Source: JAGOUU01 sp964387745 (lineage in GTDB: Bacteria; Pseudomonadota; Gammaproteobacteria; JAGOUU01). From it: a stretch of DNA of 64,000 nucleotides. Below the pieces are notes generated by a model. That model had not been told where the DNA came from, did no database searches, and saw only the letters and a list, made by a program, of their open reading frames with translations. Each line of letters opens with the position of its first letter. Positions within the stretch are counted from its first letter, which is position 1. The stretch spans positions 1 to 64,000 of the forward strand of contig CAYLXL010000001.1 in NCBI GenBank assembly GCA_964387745.1, written 5' to 3'. A program made the position numbers and the translations under genes. Positions 17,475-26,778 of the stretch are shown in pieces.

Positions 17475-19493
17475 TTACAACTTCTCTAATAAGTCTTTTA
17501 ATACGGGGACTTTATCTAATTTTAAATTTTTATTAATAGTTTTAATATTAACGTTTTTCTTGATGATGGATTTAAATAAATCACTATTCAGAAGTGCAAC
17601 AGCATCAAGGCTGAAATGCGGATTATCTAAATGACCTTTTATAAGAATAGGGATATTGAAATTAGTTTTATCATTTTTATCGGCAAGAACAAAGCGATAA
17701 TTAATTTTTTTTGAAACTAAGTTAATTTCTCCAGTACCGGTGGCTTTAGTGAGCGGAGCATTAATTAACAAATCATTGTTGTTTAGTAACCCATTAGTTA
17801 TCGTTGCAGTTGCATTTAGATCAACAATTTTAGTGCGTTCTTGAAGTTCAGAGTTATGATGCGCTGGTTTGATTAAATTGGTCAAAATGGAAGTCGCCAA
17901 GTTAACGATGCCTAATGGATTGAGCTCTACTTTATCATTGACTTCATTAACAATTTTGTTTAAATCAGCACCATTGATATAACCATTGGTAATATTTATT
18001 TTGAGATGGCCATTGAGATTATTGATTAAAGTATTAGCATCTTTGCCAATAGTACTGTAGTTTAATCTCACATCTGTAGCACCACTGAATCTTTTAGAGT
18101 CTAATTTGTCTTTTAAAAGGTCAGCGGCCTCAAAATTATTAATGAAAAAATCACCTTGGAACCTTGGCAGAGCTGAGCCTAAAGTGACCGTGTTATTTAA
18201 CTGTGCATTACCATTGTAAGCATTAAATTTAGAGTTAGTGGTAAGTCTATGGTTGTCGTACTTTAGGAAAGTACTAAAATTACTTAGGATAGTATCAGTA
18301 GTTTTTGTATCATTGAATCTTGCTAAATTTAGTTTTCCTGTGCTTACATTAGAGGTTATTGCGTACGGAGATTTTGATAAATCTATGTTGACGGAACCGG
18401 AAAACAGATCTTCATCTAGAGTTAGTTTTATTGGGTCAATGTTGAGGATCTTGTTTTTAGAGCTTAGTTTTAAATTACCTTGAATTTTTTTGTAAAATTG
18501 CTTAGGTAAGTTTATCTCAAAAGCGGATAAAGAATTATAAAGATTGCTCTTTTTGATAACAATATGACCATCTATTTTTGGATTGTCAAAATCTAAACTG
18601 CCTGTTAAGTTAATATTTAATAAAAGATTGTTTATGTCAGCATCGAGTTTAGTAATTTCAAATAAATTATTTTTAACATCAATCGTTGATTTACCCTCTA
18701 AAGATATCTTAGGGTGATTTGGATATGATTTCCCCCCTAATTTGAAAGTTAATTCGTTGATGTCTGCTTTGATTTTATTAGCAGATATATTGTCAGATGA
18801 TAGTAGGTTGGCGATATCCATGGTCAAATCAAATTTTGTTGCAACACTTGTTTGATTAGCATTAATCGAAGTAGCAAAGTCACCCTTTAGGTCGAACGGT
18901 TTATTAAAGTTAATGTTTTTCCCTGAAAAGTTAATATTTTTAATTTGAACGCTTTTCTCAGGGTCTTTCCAGTTGATATTGGTATCAGTAATTTTAATGT
19001 TTTTAATTAACATAATAACAAATAAGTTACTTAAAACTGATTTAGTTGATTCGTCTTTATTGGGCGAAATAATAGTCGCTTTTTGTTTTTCATCAACGAT
19101 TGATTGCCAATTAGTATATTCACTTTTGTTTTTTTCAAGATTAATGATCCCATCGTTAATTACGAAGGTGTTGATTTGATAAGTTTTATGTAATAGCAAC
19201 GGCAGTAGTTGCAGACTCAATGTCGCTGATTTAGCTTCAACTAGGTTTTTGGCGCTAAATTTAGGGTCATTGGCTACTCTAAAATTATTTAAAGTAATCC
19301 CTAAAGGCATAAGACTCCAGTTTAAATCGCCATCTATTTTGACTTCACGTTTGATACTGTCGCTGGCTATAGCTTCAATTTTATATTTATAGCGATTGGG
19401 GTTAACCACTAGCATGGCGATAAATAAAATAATGAGAGGTAGAATAATAATTGTTGAGAGACTTATTATTAATAATTTCTTTGCCTTAGCCAT
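17475..19493 (-). CDS. AsmA-family envelope protein
   Basis: The 672-residue protein has one N-terminal membrane helix (about 7-30), then the AsmA signature region (NPNRYKYKIEAIASDSIKREVKI and SLMPLGITLNNFRV) and a long beta-rich periplasmic domain ending in the conserved C-terminal AsmA segment (GATDVRLNYSTIG to NHPHF-like). AsmA-like proteins are thought to help move phospholipids between membranes. It is the first gene of the tight asmA-yggX-ogt unit and diverges from ispB. Confidence 0.85.
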   Translation of the reverse strand: MAKAKKLLIISLSTIIILPLIILFIAMLVVNPNRYKYKIEAIASDSIKREVKIDGDLNWSLMPLGITLNNFRVANDPKFSAKNLVEAKSATLSLQLLPLLLHKTYQINTFVINDGIINLEKNKSEYTNWQSIVDEKQKATIISPNKDESTKSVLSNLFVIMLIKNIKITDTNINWKDPEKSVQIKNINFSGKNINFNKPFDLKGDFATSINANQTSVATKFDLTMDIANLLSSDNISANKIKADINELTFKLGGKSYPNHPKISLEGKSTIDVKNNLFEITKLDADINNLLLNINLTGSLDFDNPKIDGHIVIKKSNLYNSLSAFEINLPKQFYKKIQGNLKLSSKNKILNIDPIKLTLDEDLFSGSVNIDLSKSPYAITSNVSTGKLNLARFNDTKTTDTILSNFSTFLKYDNHRLTTNSKFNAYNGNAQLNNTVTLGSALPRFQGDFFINNFEAADLLKDKLDSKRFSGATDVRLNYSTIGKDANTLINNLNGHLKINITNGYINGADLNKIVNEVNDKVELNPLGIVNLATSILTNLIKPAHHNSELQERTKIVDLNATATITNGLLNNNDLLINAPLTKATGTGEINLVSKKINYRFVLADKNDKTNFNIPILIKGHLDNPHFSLDAVALLNSDLFKSIIKKNVNIKTINKNLKLDKVPVLKDLLEKL

Positions 19494-19589
19494 ATTATTT
19501 GTTTAAGATTGCTTATAATTTAGTGGATATAAAGTGGTATTATATACTTAAACTTCCGCGCGCGGTAATTGTTTTGGTTGTTAGATTTA

Positions 19590-20564
19590 ATGGTAGAAAA
19601 CACAAAATTACAGAGCTTGTTAGATCTTGAAATCACACAGTTAGATAATTTAATAACTGATATTTTAGCTACTGATTGTCAATTATTAACAGAAATTTCT
19701 AGACACATCTTTAGTTCAGGTGGTAAGCGTTTACGTCCGTTAATGCTTATACTTATGGCTAAATTATTTAAGTATCAGGGCGATAATCATATCAAATTCG
19801 CCGCTGTGCTTGAAATAATCCATACTGCTACATTATTACATGATGATGTCATTGATAACTCAGCTATGCGTAGAAAAAAAGTCAGTGCTCATATCAAATG
19901 GGGTATACGTAATAGTATCATCGCTGGCAATTGGTTATTTGCTCTTGCTTATAATCTTGCCTGTACTACGCAGAATACTAAAGCGGCTCAAGTTATAGCC
20001 AATATAGGTAAAAAAATTGTTGATGGTGAGTTTGAACAATTATTTTTTAAAAATAAACTGACAATTGATGAACAGACTTACTATAGAATTATTGAAGCAA
20101 AAACTGGCTTATTATTTTCCGGTGCGACTGAGATAGCTGCGAGCTTAACGGAACAGTCAGTAACAATGATTAAGCATGCCCGATTATTTGGTCTGCATTA
20201 TGGTATTGCTTTTCAAATAATGGATGATATCTTAGATTACTTAGGTGACGCTGAATTAATAGGTAAGAATATAGGTGATGATTTGCTCGAGGGAAAATTA
20301 ACCTTACCGATGATTTATTATAAGCAGCATAATAAAGCAGAGTTCGATACGGTTATCAAGAAATTAAAAACAAATGCTTTTAATGAAAATGATTTTATGC
20401 AGCTTAAGCAAAGACTTAAAGATACAGGTGTTATAGCTGACTGTTATGAGGCAACCATTAAGCACCAAAATCAAGCATTGTTTTATTTATCTAAGTTGCC
20501 CCAAAACAGCTATACTCAATGCTTATCTGATCTCACTGCTAAGATTGTCGGACGTGATAATTAA
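19590..20564 (+). CDS. ispB: Octaprenyl diphosphate synthase-type polyprenyl synthetase
   Basis: Elongates farnesyl diphosphate to the ubiquinone side chain. The start is set at the ATG at 19590 (324 residues); an upstream in-frame TTG only adds a hydrophobic septapeptide. The first Asp-rich motif is LLHDDVID, the second is QIMDDILDYLG, and GGKRLRP and GNWLFALAY are also present. Product chain length cannot be measured from sequence; IspB is chosen by overall resemblance. With ubiC and ubiA at 60 kb, it completes the quinone tail and ring steps visible in this window. Confidence 0.88.
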   Translation: MVENTKLQSLLDLEITQLDNLITDILATDCQLLTEISRHIFSSGGKRLRPLMLILMAKLFKYQGDNHIKFAAVLEIIHTATLLHDDVIDNSAMRRKKVSAHIKWGIRNSIIAGNWLFALAYNLACTTQNTKAAQVIANIGKKIVDGEFEQLFFKNKLTIDEQTYYRIIEAKTGLLFSGATEIAASLTEQSVTMIKHARLFGLHYGIAFQIMDDILDYLGDAELIGKNIGDDLLEGKLTLPMIYYKQHNKAEFDTVIKKLKTNAFNENDFMQLKQRLKDTGVIADCYEATIKHQNQALFYLSKLPQNSYTQCLSDLTAKIVGRDN

Positions 20565-20622
20565 TGATAAGGTGTATATTTTCACATCTAGACTTTAAAA
20601 AATAACAGGGTTGTATTATTCA

Positions 20623-22257
20623 ATGAAACGTGTCGTAAATTGGTTGAGTCTATTGTTTGTTTCTGTTGGCGCGATGATTGGATCAGGCTGGATGCTGGGG
20701 CCGCTGCATGCAGCTAAGATAGCTGGAGCTGCGTCTATATTTTCGTGGGTAGTTGGTGGTTTCATCGTGATGATTATCGCTTTAGTCTTCGCCGAGCTTT
20801 CTGCTATGTTACCCGTCACTGGTGGGATTGCCCGCTATACACAATTCAGCCATGGTGGTTTTGTTAGTTTTGTTATGACCTGGGTAACGTGGGTTGCCTA
20901 TATATTGATTCCGCCAGCTGAAGTGCAGGCTTTGCTGCAATATAGTGCTAATTATTATCCTGTATTAGTAACTACTACCAAGACCGCAGCACAAGTCACT
21001 ACGCATTTATCTAGTATAGGTATTATTGCAGCCATAATATTGTTGATCTTAATGAGTTATATCAACATCTTGGGTATTCGTTTTGCGACAGAATTTAACA
21101 AGTATTTAGTTTATTTTAAACTTGCTGTGCCTTTATTAGTAGCAGTGGTATTGATGAATACTAATTTCCACTTGGAGAATTTACAACAAATTTCTGATGT
21201 AAATTTAACCGATAATATAAAAAATATTTTAAAAGCATTACCACTGGCGGGGATTATATTTTCTTATTTTGGCTTCAGGCATTCAGTGGAATTAGGTGGG
21301 GAAGCTAAAAACCCTCAGGTAGCCTTACCGTTAGCTTTATTAGGATCGATCACTATTTGTATGGTTATCTATACTTTAGTACAGACCGCGTTTGTAGCTA
21401 GTATGCCACCGGAATTACTAATAAATGGCTGGGAAAATTTTTCATTTAGTAATTATACAGGCATTCAAGTTAATGATAGTGGACCATTTGTGGCTATTGC
21501 TAGTATTTTAGGCTTAGGATTATTAGTAAAAATTATATTCTTAGATGCCTTGTTTTCACCATTTGGAAGTGCATTAATGGTTGTTACTACTAATGCGAGA
21601 ATAAATTATGCTATGAGCGTTAATGGTTATTTTCCTAAATTTTTCTTAAAATTAAACAGTAAAGATGCGCCTTATTTGGCTATCGCAGTTAATTTATTCT
21701 TTGGCTTATTTATGTTGATTCCTTTCCCAGGTTGGCAAGAGATGGTGAGCTTGATCATTGCTGCTTTAGTAGTTTCTCATGCTATTGCCCCTATTTCGCT
21801 GTATACTTTAAGACACCAGGTACCGAAACAACCTAGACCATTTATGTTGCCGTGTTATGGTTTGATTTGTAGAGTTGTTTTTCTTTTCTTGAATTTTATT
21901 GCTTACTGGACTGGCTGGCACACGCTATCAACGATGTTTTTAGCGTTGTTAGCAGGACTTTTTTATTTATTAGTGCATCGTATTATTCAAGGTGGTAATG
22001 ATAAACCGCTGTTGAATTTCAATAAATCTTTATGGCTTTGGGTCTATCTTGCAGGCCTTGCTTTAATTTCTTATTCAGGAGATGTGACTTTTGGTGGGCA
22101 AGGGTATATTCCATTTGGTTATGATTTATTAGTACTATTTATTTTTACTTTGATAATATTCCAGTGGTCTATTAAAGAATGTTTACCTAGCGAGTTGGCA
22201 GCACTACAAATTAAAAAAGAAAATGAAGTGCGATTGGCGAGCAATTTAGGGAGTTGA
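20623..22257 (+). CDS. APC-superfamily amino acid permease
   Basis: The 544-residue protein has about 12 membrane helices and the APC-family start VGAMIGSGWMLGP, followed by VFAELSAMLPVTGGIARY. I place the start at the ATG at 20623 rather than the TTG at 20611, because only the former keeps a ribosome-binding site (aggg) upstream. The substrate is unknown. It is 58 bases after ispB and convergent with the Wip-like gene. Confidence 0.85.
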   Translation: MKRVVNWLSLLFVSVGAMIGSGWMLGPLHAAKIAGAASIFSWVVGGFIVMIIALVFAELSAMLPVTGGIARYTQFSHGGFVSFVMTWVTWVAYILIPPAEVQALLQYSANYYPVLVTTTKTAAQVTTHLSSIGIIAAIILLILMSYINILGIRFATEFNKYLVYFKLAVPLLVAVVLMNTNFHLENLQQISDVNLTDNIKNILKALPLAGIIFSYFGFRHSVELGGEAKNPQVALPLALLGSITICMVIYTLVQTAFVASMPPELLINGWENFSFSNYTGIQVNDSGPFVAIASILGLGLLVKIIFLDALFSPFGSALMVVTTNARINYAMSVNGYFPKFFLKLNSKDAPYLAIAVNLFFGLFMLIPFPGWQEMVSLIIAALVVSHAIAPISLYTLRHQVPKQPRPFMLPCYGLICRVVFLFLNFIAYWTGWHTLSTMFLALLAGLFYLLVHRIIQGGNDKPLLNFNKSLWLWVYLAGLALISYSGDVTFGGQGYIPFGYDLLVLFIFTLIIFQWSIKECLPSELAALQIKKENEVRLASNLGS

Positions 22258-22271
22258 GCTGGCCTTTGAAT

Positions 22272-23729
22272 CTAGTGTGGTCGGCGTGATTCGAATGATG
22301 GGTTGGGAGTATCCTCATCATCTGGTATTACCTTGGTTTTAATCATTTTAAATATGCCAAAACCAATATTTAATATTTCTTTGACTCCTGATTGCATAGT
22401 TTCACTTAACTTCTCGATAACATTTGGTGAAGCAGGACATTCTGATTGATCACAAAAGCTAATCGGTGAAGCAGCTCTCGGTATAATTGCCGGTACTAGA
22501 GGGATCATAGCGATAGCTGCAGGTTCGACATTTGTTTGGGGTGTTAATAGCCTTGGTTTTGGACTTAGTGTCCGGAGCTTTCTTGTCGTGATGCAAACTT
22601 TTAGTTTGGATTTATCATGTCCAGGTCGACCAAAACAACTGTCTAGATCTAGATGCGCATTATCTATATGTTCACCTCCATTATGACCATGGATATAAAG
22701 CGCAGCTCGAGGATTACATTTTACTCGGTATTCTTTTAATTGCCCGCTATTGATTTTATCACCTGGCTGAAGTTCTATTGTTAATAAAGTCGCACGTGAC
22801 CAAGAAAGCCTCGTTAGTGGGTGTGATATATCGAAAATAGATGGTCCAATCGATGGGTTAATATATTTTTGAAAAAGCGCATCTTCAGCTCTAAAAGTTT
22901 CAGTAATTTTTCCTTGGCTTGCTAAATCGCTAAAATGCCTATTGTAAGCTTTTGTTAATCGCAGGAGATCATCAAAATTACAACGATGGTTAACGAAAGG
23001 CTTAGGAAGATGAAAAACATCAGCCATCTTATTTAAAGTAATATCTTCGATAACTGCATGAGTATAGATCAATGGTCGACCATCAGTGAGTTGTTCTACA
23101 GAAATTAGTTTCAAATGAGTTCGATAAATATTGTAAAATTCAAGAAGCTCGCCGTAGGAAGTGATGCCAAGATGTATAGAAGTAAACATATTTACTAAAG
23201 ATTGTCCCTGCTGTTTGGTGTACACAAGAGGATTAATATTTATAGAGACTTTAGAAAAATCCCCTTTATGCTTGAGTAAGCTTTCCATGGCTTGGATAAA
23301 CCAATGATTGTGATTAGAGTAAAGAACATGGTAATGTATATTTAGTTTGTGTATCTTAACATACAGTAAAATAGTGAAATGATCATTTTTACCTCGTTCA
23401 GCGACGTCATCACCTAATAGAAGAAATCCGGTATTAGCATGGAGTATTTCTATGTTATTGATAATATTTTCAATTGTGATAGTTATCGCTGGCGCTGTTT
23501 GGCGATCAGCAGGGTCATAGGCATCATAAGCTTGTTTAAATTTGTAATAATCTTGTTCATCTAATAAAATAATACCAGCAAAAAGCAGGTACCAGAGTAA
23601 TTTAACTGTGTTGCCATGTAAGTCAGGAAAGACAAAACAAGTAAATTCATCTGGATTTTGGTATGTGTAGAGCTTAGTGGGAAAAACATTGAGATCAGCC
23701 TCAAGATGCAATAGATCAAAACTAGTCAT
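22272..23729 (-). CDS. Wip-like PPP-family phosphatase, candidate type IV effector
   Basis: The 485 residues begin with a calcineurin-like phosphatase core of the divergent type known from Legionella WipA/WipB. Metal motifs are PDLHGN (35-40), GDDVAERG (106-113), SNHNH (138-142, in place of GNHE), a metal His in YTHAV (H224) and HGH (347-349). The C-terminal 110 residues are Pro/Ser-rich and end in a charged tail (DDEDTPNPSFESRRPH) with no domain. WipA and WipB are Dot/Icm substrates; secretion of this protein is inference, since no secretion genes lie in the window. It stands alone, convergent with the permease gene. Confidence 0.7.
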   Translation of the reverse strand: MTSFDLLHLEADLNVFPTKLYTYQNPDEFTCFVFPDLHGNTVKLLWYLLFAGIILLDEQDYYKFKQAYDAYDPADRQTAPAITITIENIINNIEILHANTGFLLLGDDVAERGKNDHFTILLYVKIHKLNIHYHVLYSNHNHWFIQAMESLLKHKGDFSKVSININPLVYTKQQGQSLVNMFTSIHLGITSYGELLEFYNIYRTHLKLISVEQLTDGRPLIYTHAVIEDITLNKMADVFHLPKPFVNHRCNFDDLLRLTKAYNRHFSDLASQGKITETFRAEDALFQKYINPSIGPSIFDISHPLTRLSWSRATLLTIELQPGDKINSGQLKEYRVKCNPRAALYIHGHNGGEHIDNAHLDLDSCFGRPGHDKSKLKVCITTRKLRTLSPKPRLLTPQTNVEPAAIAMIPLVPAIIPRAASPISFCDQSECPASPNVIEKLSETMQSGVKEILNIGFGIFKMIKTKVIPDDEDTPNPSFESRRPH

Positions 23730-23822
23730 TCGAATAAGGTGGTTAATAATAACAGATTATTTCAGTATATCCAGATATGAAAATTATAACAATCTGAAAG
23801 GGTTGGGGCTTAAGATATAATA

Positions 23823-23845
23823 GACGGGAGATTAGAGCTCCCGTC
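23823..23845 (-). terminator. Stem-loop after ctpA
   Basis: gacgggag (23823-23830) pairs perfectly with ctcccgtc (23838-23845) around 7 bases, 17 bases past the ctpA stop. On the minus strand it is followed by tctatta, a weak U-tract. It is a likely terminator of the gpmI-envC-ctpA unit. Confidence 0.6.
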
Positions 23846-23861
23846 ATTGTCGTCAAGAGTC

Positions 23862-25394
23862 TTAATTTTTGACCATCATATTCAAGCCCTTGAGTACATT
23901 AATGGCTTCATTTAATTGATAGTCTTCTTCTGCTAAAGTAACTTTTTTATCATCTTCTTTAGAGTCTTTATTTTTAGTAGTGTCAATATTTTTGTTTGTA
24001 GAATCTAAAGTAGGTGATTCAGAAGATTTAGATTCCTGCTGATTAGTACTTTTATCATCAGATTTTTTATATTTATTCAAAAGCTCTTGAAATACGTTAT
24101 CTTTCTTTTCGTTAGCTTTATCTTTATCACTAGTGTTTCCGTTTAATAAATGATCTTTTAAATCTGCCTCAGAAATCTCTCCAAATTTCTTTTGATCATC
24201 ACGTTGTTTGATTTGTAAATCATCAACAATAATGTCAGGCACTATTCCAGTAGCTTGTATTGATCTGCCCCCTGGCGTGTAATAAAGAGCAGTAGTTAAT
24301 TTTAATCCAGTATCACCTTTTAATGGTATCACTGTTTGTACAGAACCTTTACCGAAACTTGTAGTGCCCATAATGATAGCACGTTTATGATCTTGCAAAG
24401 CACCGGCGACAATTTCAGAAGCAGAAGCGGATCCCTTATTGACTAATACTACTAAAGGTATACCGCCTGTTACATCTGTACCTTTAGAATAAGCATTAGA
24501 GTCCACATCTTCCATTCGGCCTTTAGTAGAAACTATGACCATATTTTGTTTTGATTTGCTGCTATCTAAAAATAGTTCAGAAACTTTAATTGCTCCATTT
24601 AAGATACCGCCAGGGTTATTTCTAAGATCAAGAACGATACCATATAATTTATTATCTTTTACTTTACTTTTAATATTTTTAATGGCATTTGCAACATTTT
24701 CATCTGTATCTGCTTGGAATTGAGAGATACGAATATAACCAAAGTTATCATGAATCACTTCGCTCTTCACACTTTTAATTTTAATAATATCCCTTTGCAT
24801 TTTAAATTCTAAAGGCGCAGGTTTGTTTTGTCTGATAACCAATAAGGCTATTTCAGAACCTGGTGTGCCACGCATGAGTTCAACTGCATCTTTTAATGCT
24901 AAGCCTTTTACAGGAGTCTTGTCTATTTTGACGATTAAATCGCCTGATTTAACGCCAGCTTTAAATGCAGGTGTATCATCAATAGGGGAAATTACTTTAA
25001 CAAAACCATCTTCCATAGTAACTTCTATACCAAGGCCACCAAATTTACCTGTAGTGCTAGTTTTAAGATCTTCAAATTCTGCTTTATCAAGGTAGCCTGA
25101 GTGTGGATCCAGGCCAGATAACATACCACGGATAGCATTGTCGAATAATTCTTGGTCTTTTACAGGTTTGACATAATAATGCTTGATAGTGTTTATTACG
25201 TTCGCAAAATTTTGTAATTGTTCTAGTGGGATTTCATCAGCACTACTTGATTGCTCTGCCGCTGCAGATATATCTGATTGTTTAGCTGGTTCGGCATGTG
25301 CCGTCATCGCTTGAGTAATAAAACATGTCCATAAGCTTAAAGCTATCAGATTTAGGCGAAAGCTGGAATTAACTGCGTTGCGTAGTTGAATCAT
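23862..25394 (-). CDS. C-terminal processing protease, S41 family
   Basis: Periplasmic serine protease with a PDZ domain. The 510 residues have a signal peptide (about 1-34, ending AHA), the S41 N-terminal helix region with GMLSGLDPHSGYLD, a PDZ domain (about 108-190, GGLGIEV to GDLIVKI), and the catalytic core with S324 (GSASASEIVAGAL) and K349 (SFGKGSVQ). The C-terminal 110 residues are a Lys/Asp/Ser-rich low-complexity linker and a short helix. The gene follows envC as in many gammaproteobacteria, which suggests a role in cell-wall hydrolase turnover. Confidence 0.92.
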   Translation of the reverse strand: MIQLRNAVNSSFRLNLIALSLWTCFITQAMTAHAEPAKQSDISAAAEQSSSADEIPLEQLQNFANVINTIKHYYVKPVKDQELFDNAIRGMLSGLDPHSGYLDKAEFEDLKTSTTGKFGGLGIEVTMEDGFVKVISPIDDTPAFKAGVKSGDLIVKIDKTPVKGLALKDAVELMRGTPGSEIALLVIRQNKPAPLEFKMQRDIIKIKSVKSEVIHDNFGYIRISQFQADTDENVANAIKNIKSKVKDNKLYGIVLDLRNNPGGILNGAIKVSELFLDSSKSKQNMVIVSTKGRMEDVDSNAYSKGTDVTGGIPLVVLVNKGSASASEIVAGALQDHKRAIIMGTTSFGKGSVQTVIPLKGDTGLKLTTALYYTPGGRSIQATGIVPDIIVDDLQIKQRDDQKKFGEISEADLKDHLLNGNTSDKDKANEKKDNVFQELLNKYKKSDDKSTNQQESKSSESPTLDSTNKNIDTTKNKDSKEDDKKVTLAEEDYQLNEAINVLKGLNMMVKN

Positions 25395-25618
25395 GCCGGA
25401 CCCCAGGAGTATTTATAATTTTTATTATTATTATTATTTTTTTTAATTAACTATAATTAATTGTTTTAAAATTAAAATGTTAAATTTCTTATTGTAGTTT
25501 TAATTATAGTCGTAAAATTGTAGATTCACAGTTTTAAGTATCTTTGTTAGCTTATTTATTGAGTATTTCGATAAATAAAATTTATGGTGTGGTATTATTT
25601 GGACCGCAGAACTGACGC

Positions 25619-26767
25619 TTATGCCAAACTTGAGTCTGTTCCTAGCCACGCAAGTGGGTTTAACGTATTTCCGTTATGACGAATTTCAAAATAAACCCCT
25701 GGTTCCAATGTGTTACCACTAGCGCCACTCACTGCTAATACCTCGCCAGCTTTGATTTTATCACCTGGCTTTTTAAGCAGAGATTGATTGTGACCATATA
25801 AACTCATGTAGCCATTGCCATGATTAACTATGGTTAGAAACCCAAAGCCACGCATCCAATTAGAGAAAACTACCTTACCATCAAAAATTGATTTAACTTG
25901 TTGTCCTTCGGCAGTTTTAATAAAAATAGCTTGACGGTTGTCTGTATTTTTAAAGTCACTATCTATTTGGCCTTCAACTGGTAACGGCAGTTTGCCTTTG
26001 ACACGGGCAAAAGGTGTATTAGGGTTTACGGGAGGGTCGTTATCACGACGAGATAATTTATTAGTAATTTTCCGTTGCGTGCTTTCATAAAATTGTAAGC
26101 TAGATTTGTTTTTATTTAAAGAAGCAACAAGTTGTTGCTTGAACTTAACATTATCATTCTTCAATACTTGTAATTCTGCATATTCAACATTAACTTTTTG
26201 TCTTAATTGTTTTTGTTCGTTCGCCAGAGAGTCTAAGTTTTTATCAAGTTCTTCTATCTGGATGAGTGACTGTTTGATTTCCGTAATTTGTATATTACTT
26301 GTTTTGTTAAAGCTATCAATATAATTTAATAATCTATTGAGCTGCTGTATATTGTTGACATTAGCAAACTTCTGAATGTTATTATTGCGATGTAATATGT
26401 AAGTAGTTTCCAGTTGCTTTAATAATTGTTGCTGCTGTAAATTTAAGGTTTCATATTGTTTAGTTTTTTTGGATTGGAGCTCAACTTTAGTCATCACAAT
26501 TTTTTGAATCGTGGCATTAAGTTTATTGATTCGTTCAGCCTGGTTAGAGATTTTAGTGTCTAAATTTTTTATTTCTTGGTCTACTTTTGATAATTTCGTA
26601 TTATCTTCAAATATTTTTTCTCGTAGCTCGACAATCTTGCTGTTTGCAAATTGATCTGCCATAGCGGTATTATTGGCTAAGAAAAATAACGACAGAATAA
26701 AAGTATAACTAATCGATCTCGTAGTACTTAATATTTGAACAGGGTTAAAATTAATAAAATTTTTCAT
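25619..26767 (-). CDS. envC: Murein hydrolase activator EnvC
   Basis: Activates amidases at the division septum. The 382 residues have a signal peptide, a long coiled coil (about 40-250) rich in Lys/Gln/Leu, and a LytM (M23) domain (about 262-378: PVEGQIDSDF to HNGNTLNPLAWL). The first metal-binding HxxxD motif of active M23 enzymes is absent; the corresponding segment reads AIFIKTAEG. The domain is therefore probably degenerate, as in E. coli EnvC. It follows gpmI with an 11-base gap, the usual gammaproteobacterial order. Confidence 0.92.
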   Translation of the reverse strand: MKNFINFNPVQILSTTRSISYTFILSLFFLANNTAMADQFANSKIVELREKIFEDNTKLSKVDQEIKNLDTKISNQAERINKLNATIQKIVMTKVELQSKKTKQYETLNLQQQQLLKQLETTYILHRNNNIQKFANVNNIQQLNRLLNYIDSFNKTSNIQITEIKQSLIQIEELDKNLDSLANEQKQLRQKVNVEYAELQVLKNDNVKFKQQLVASLNKNKSSLQFYESTQRKITNKLSRRDNDPPVNPNTPFARVKGKLPLPVEGQIDSDFKNTDNRQAIFIKTAEGQQVKSIFDGKVVFSNWMRGFGFLTIVNHGNGYMSLYGHNQSLLKKPGDKIKAGEVLAVSGASGNTLEPGVYFEIRHNGNTLNPLAWLGTDSSLA

Positions 26768-26778
26768 TTAATTTACTA

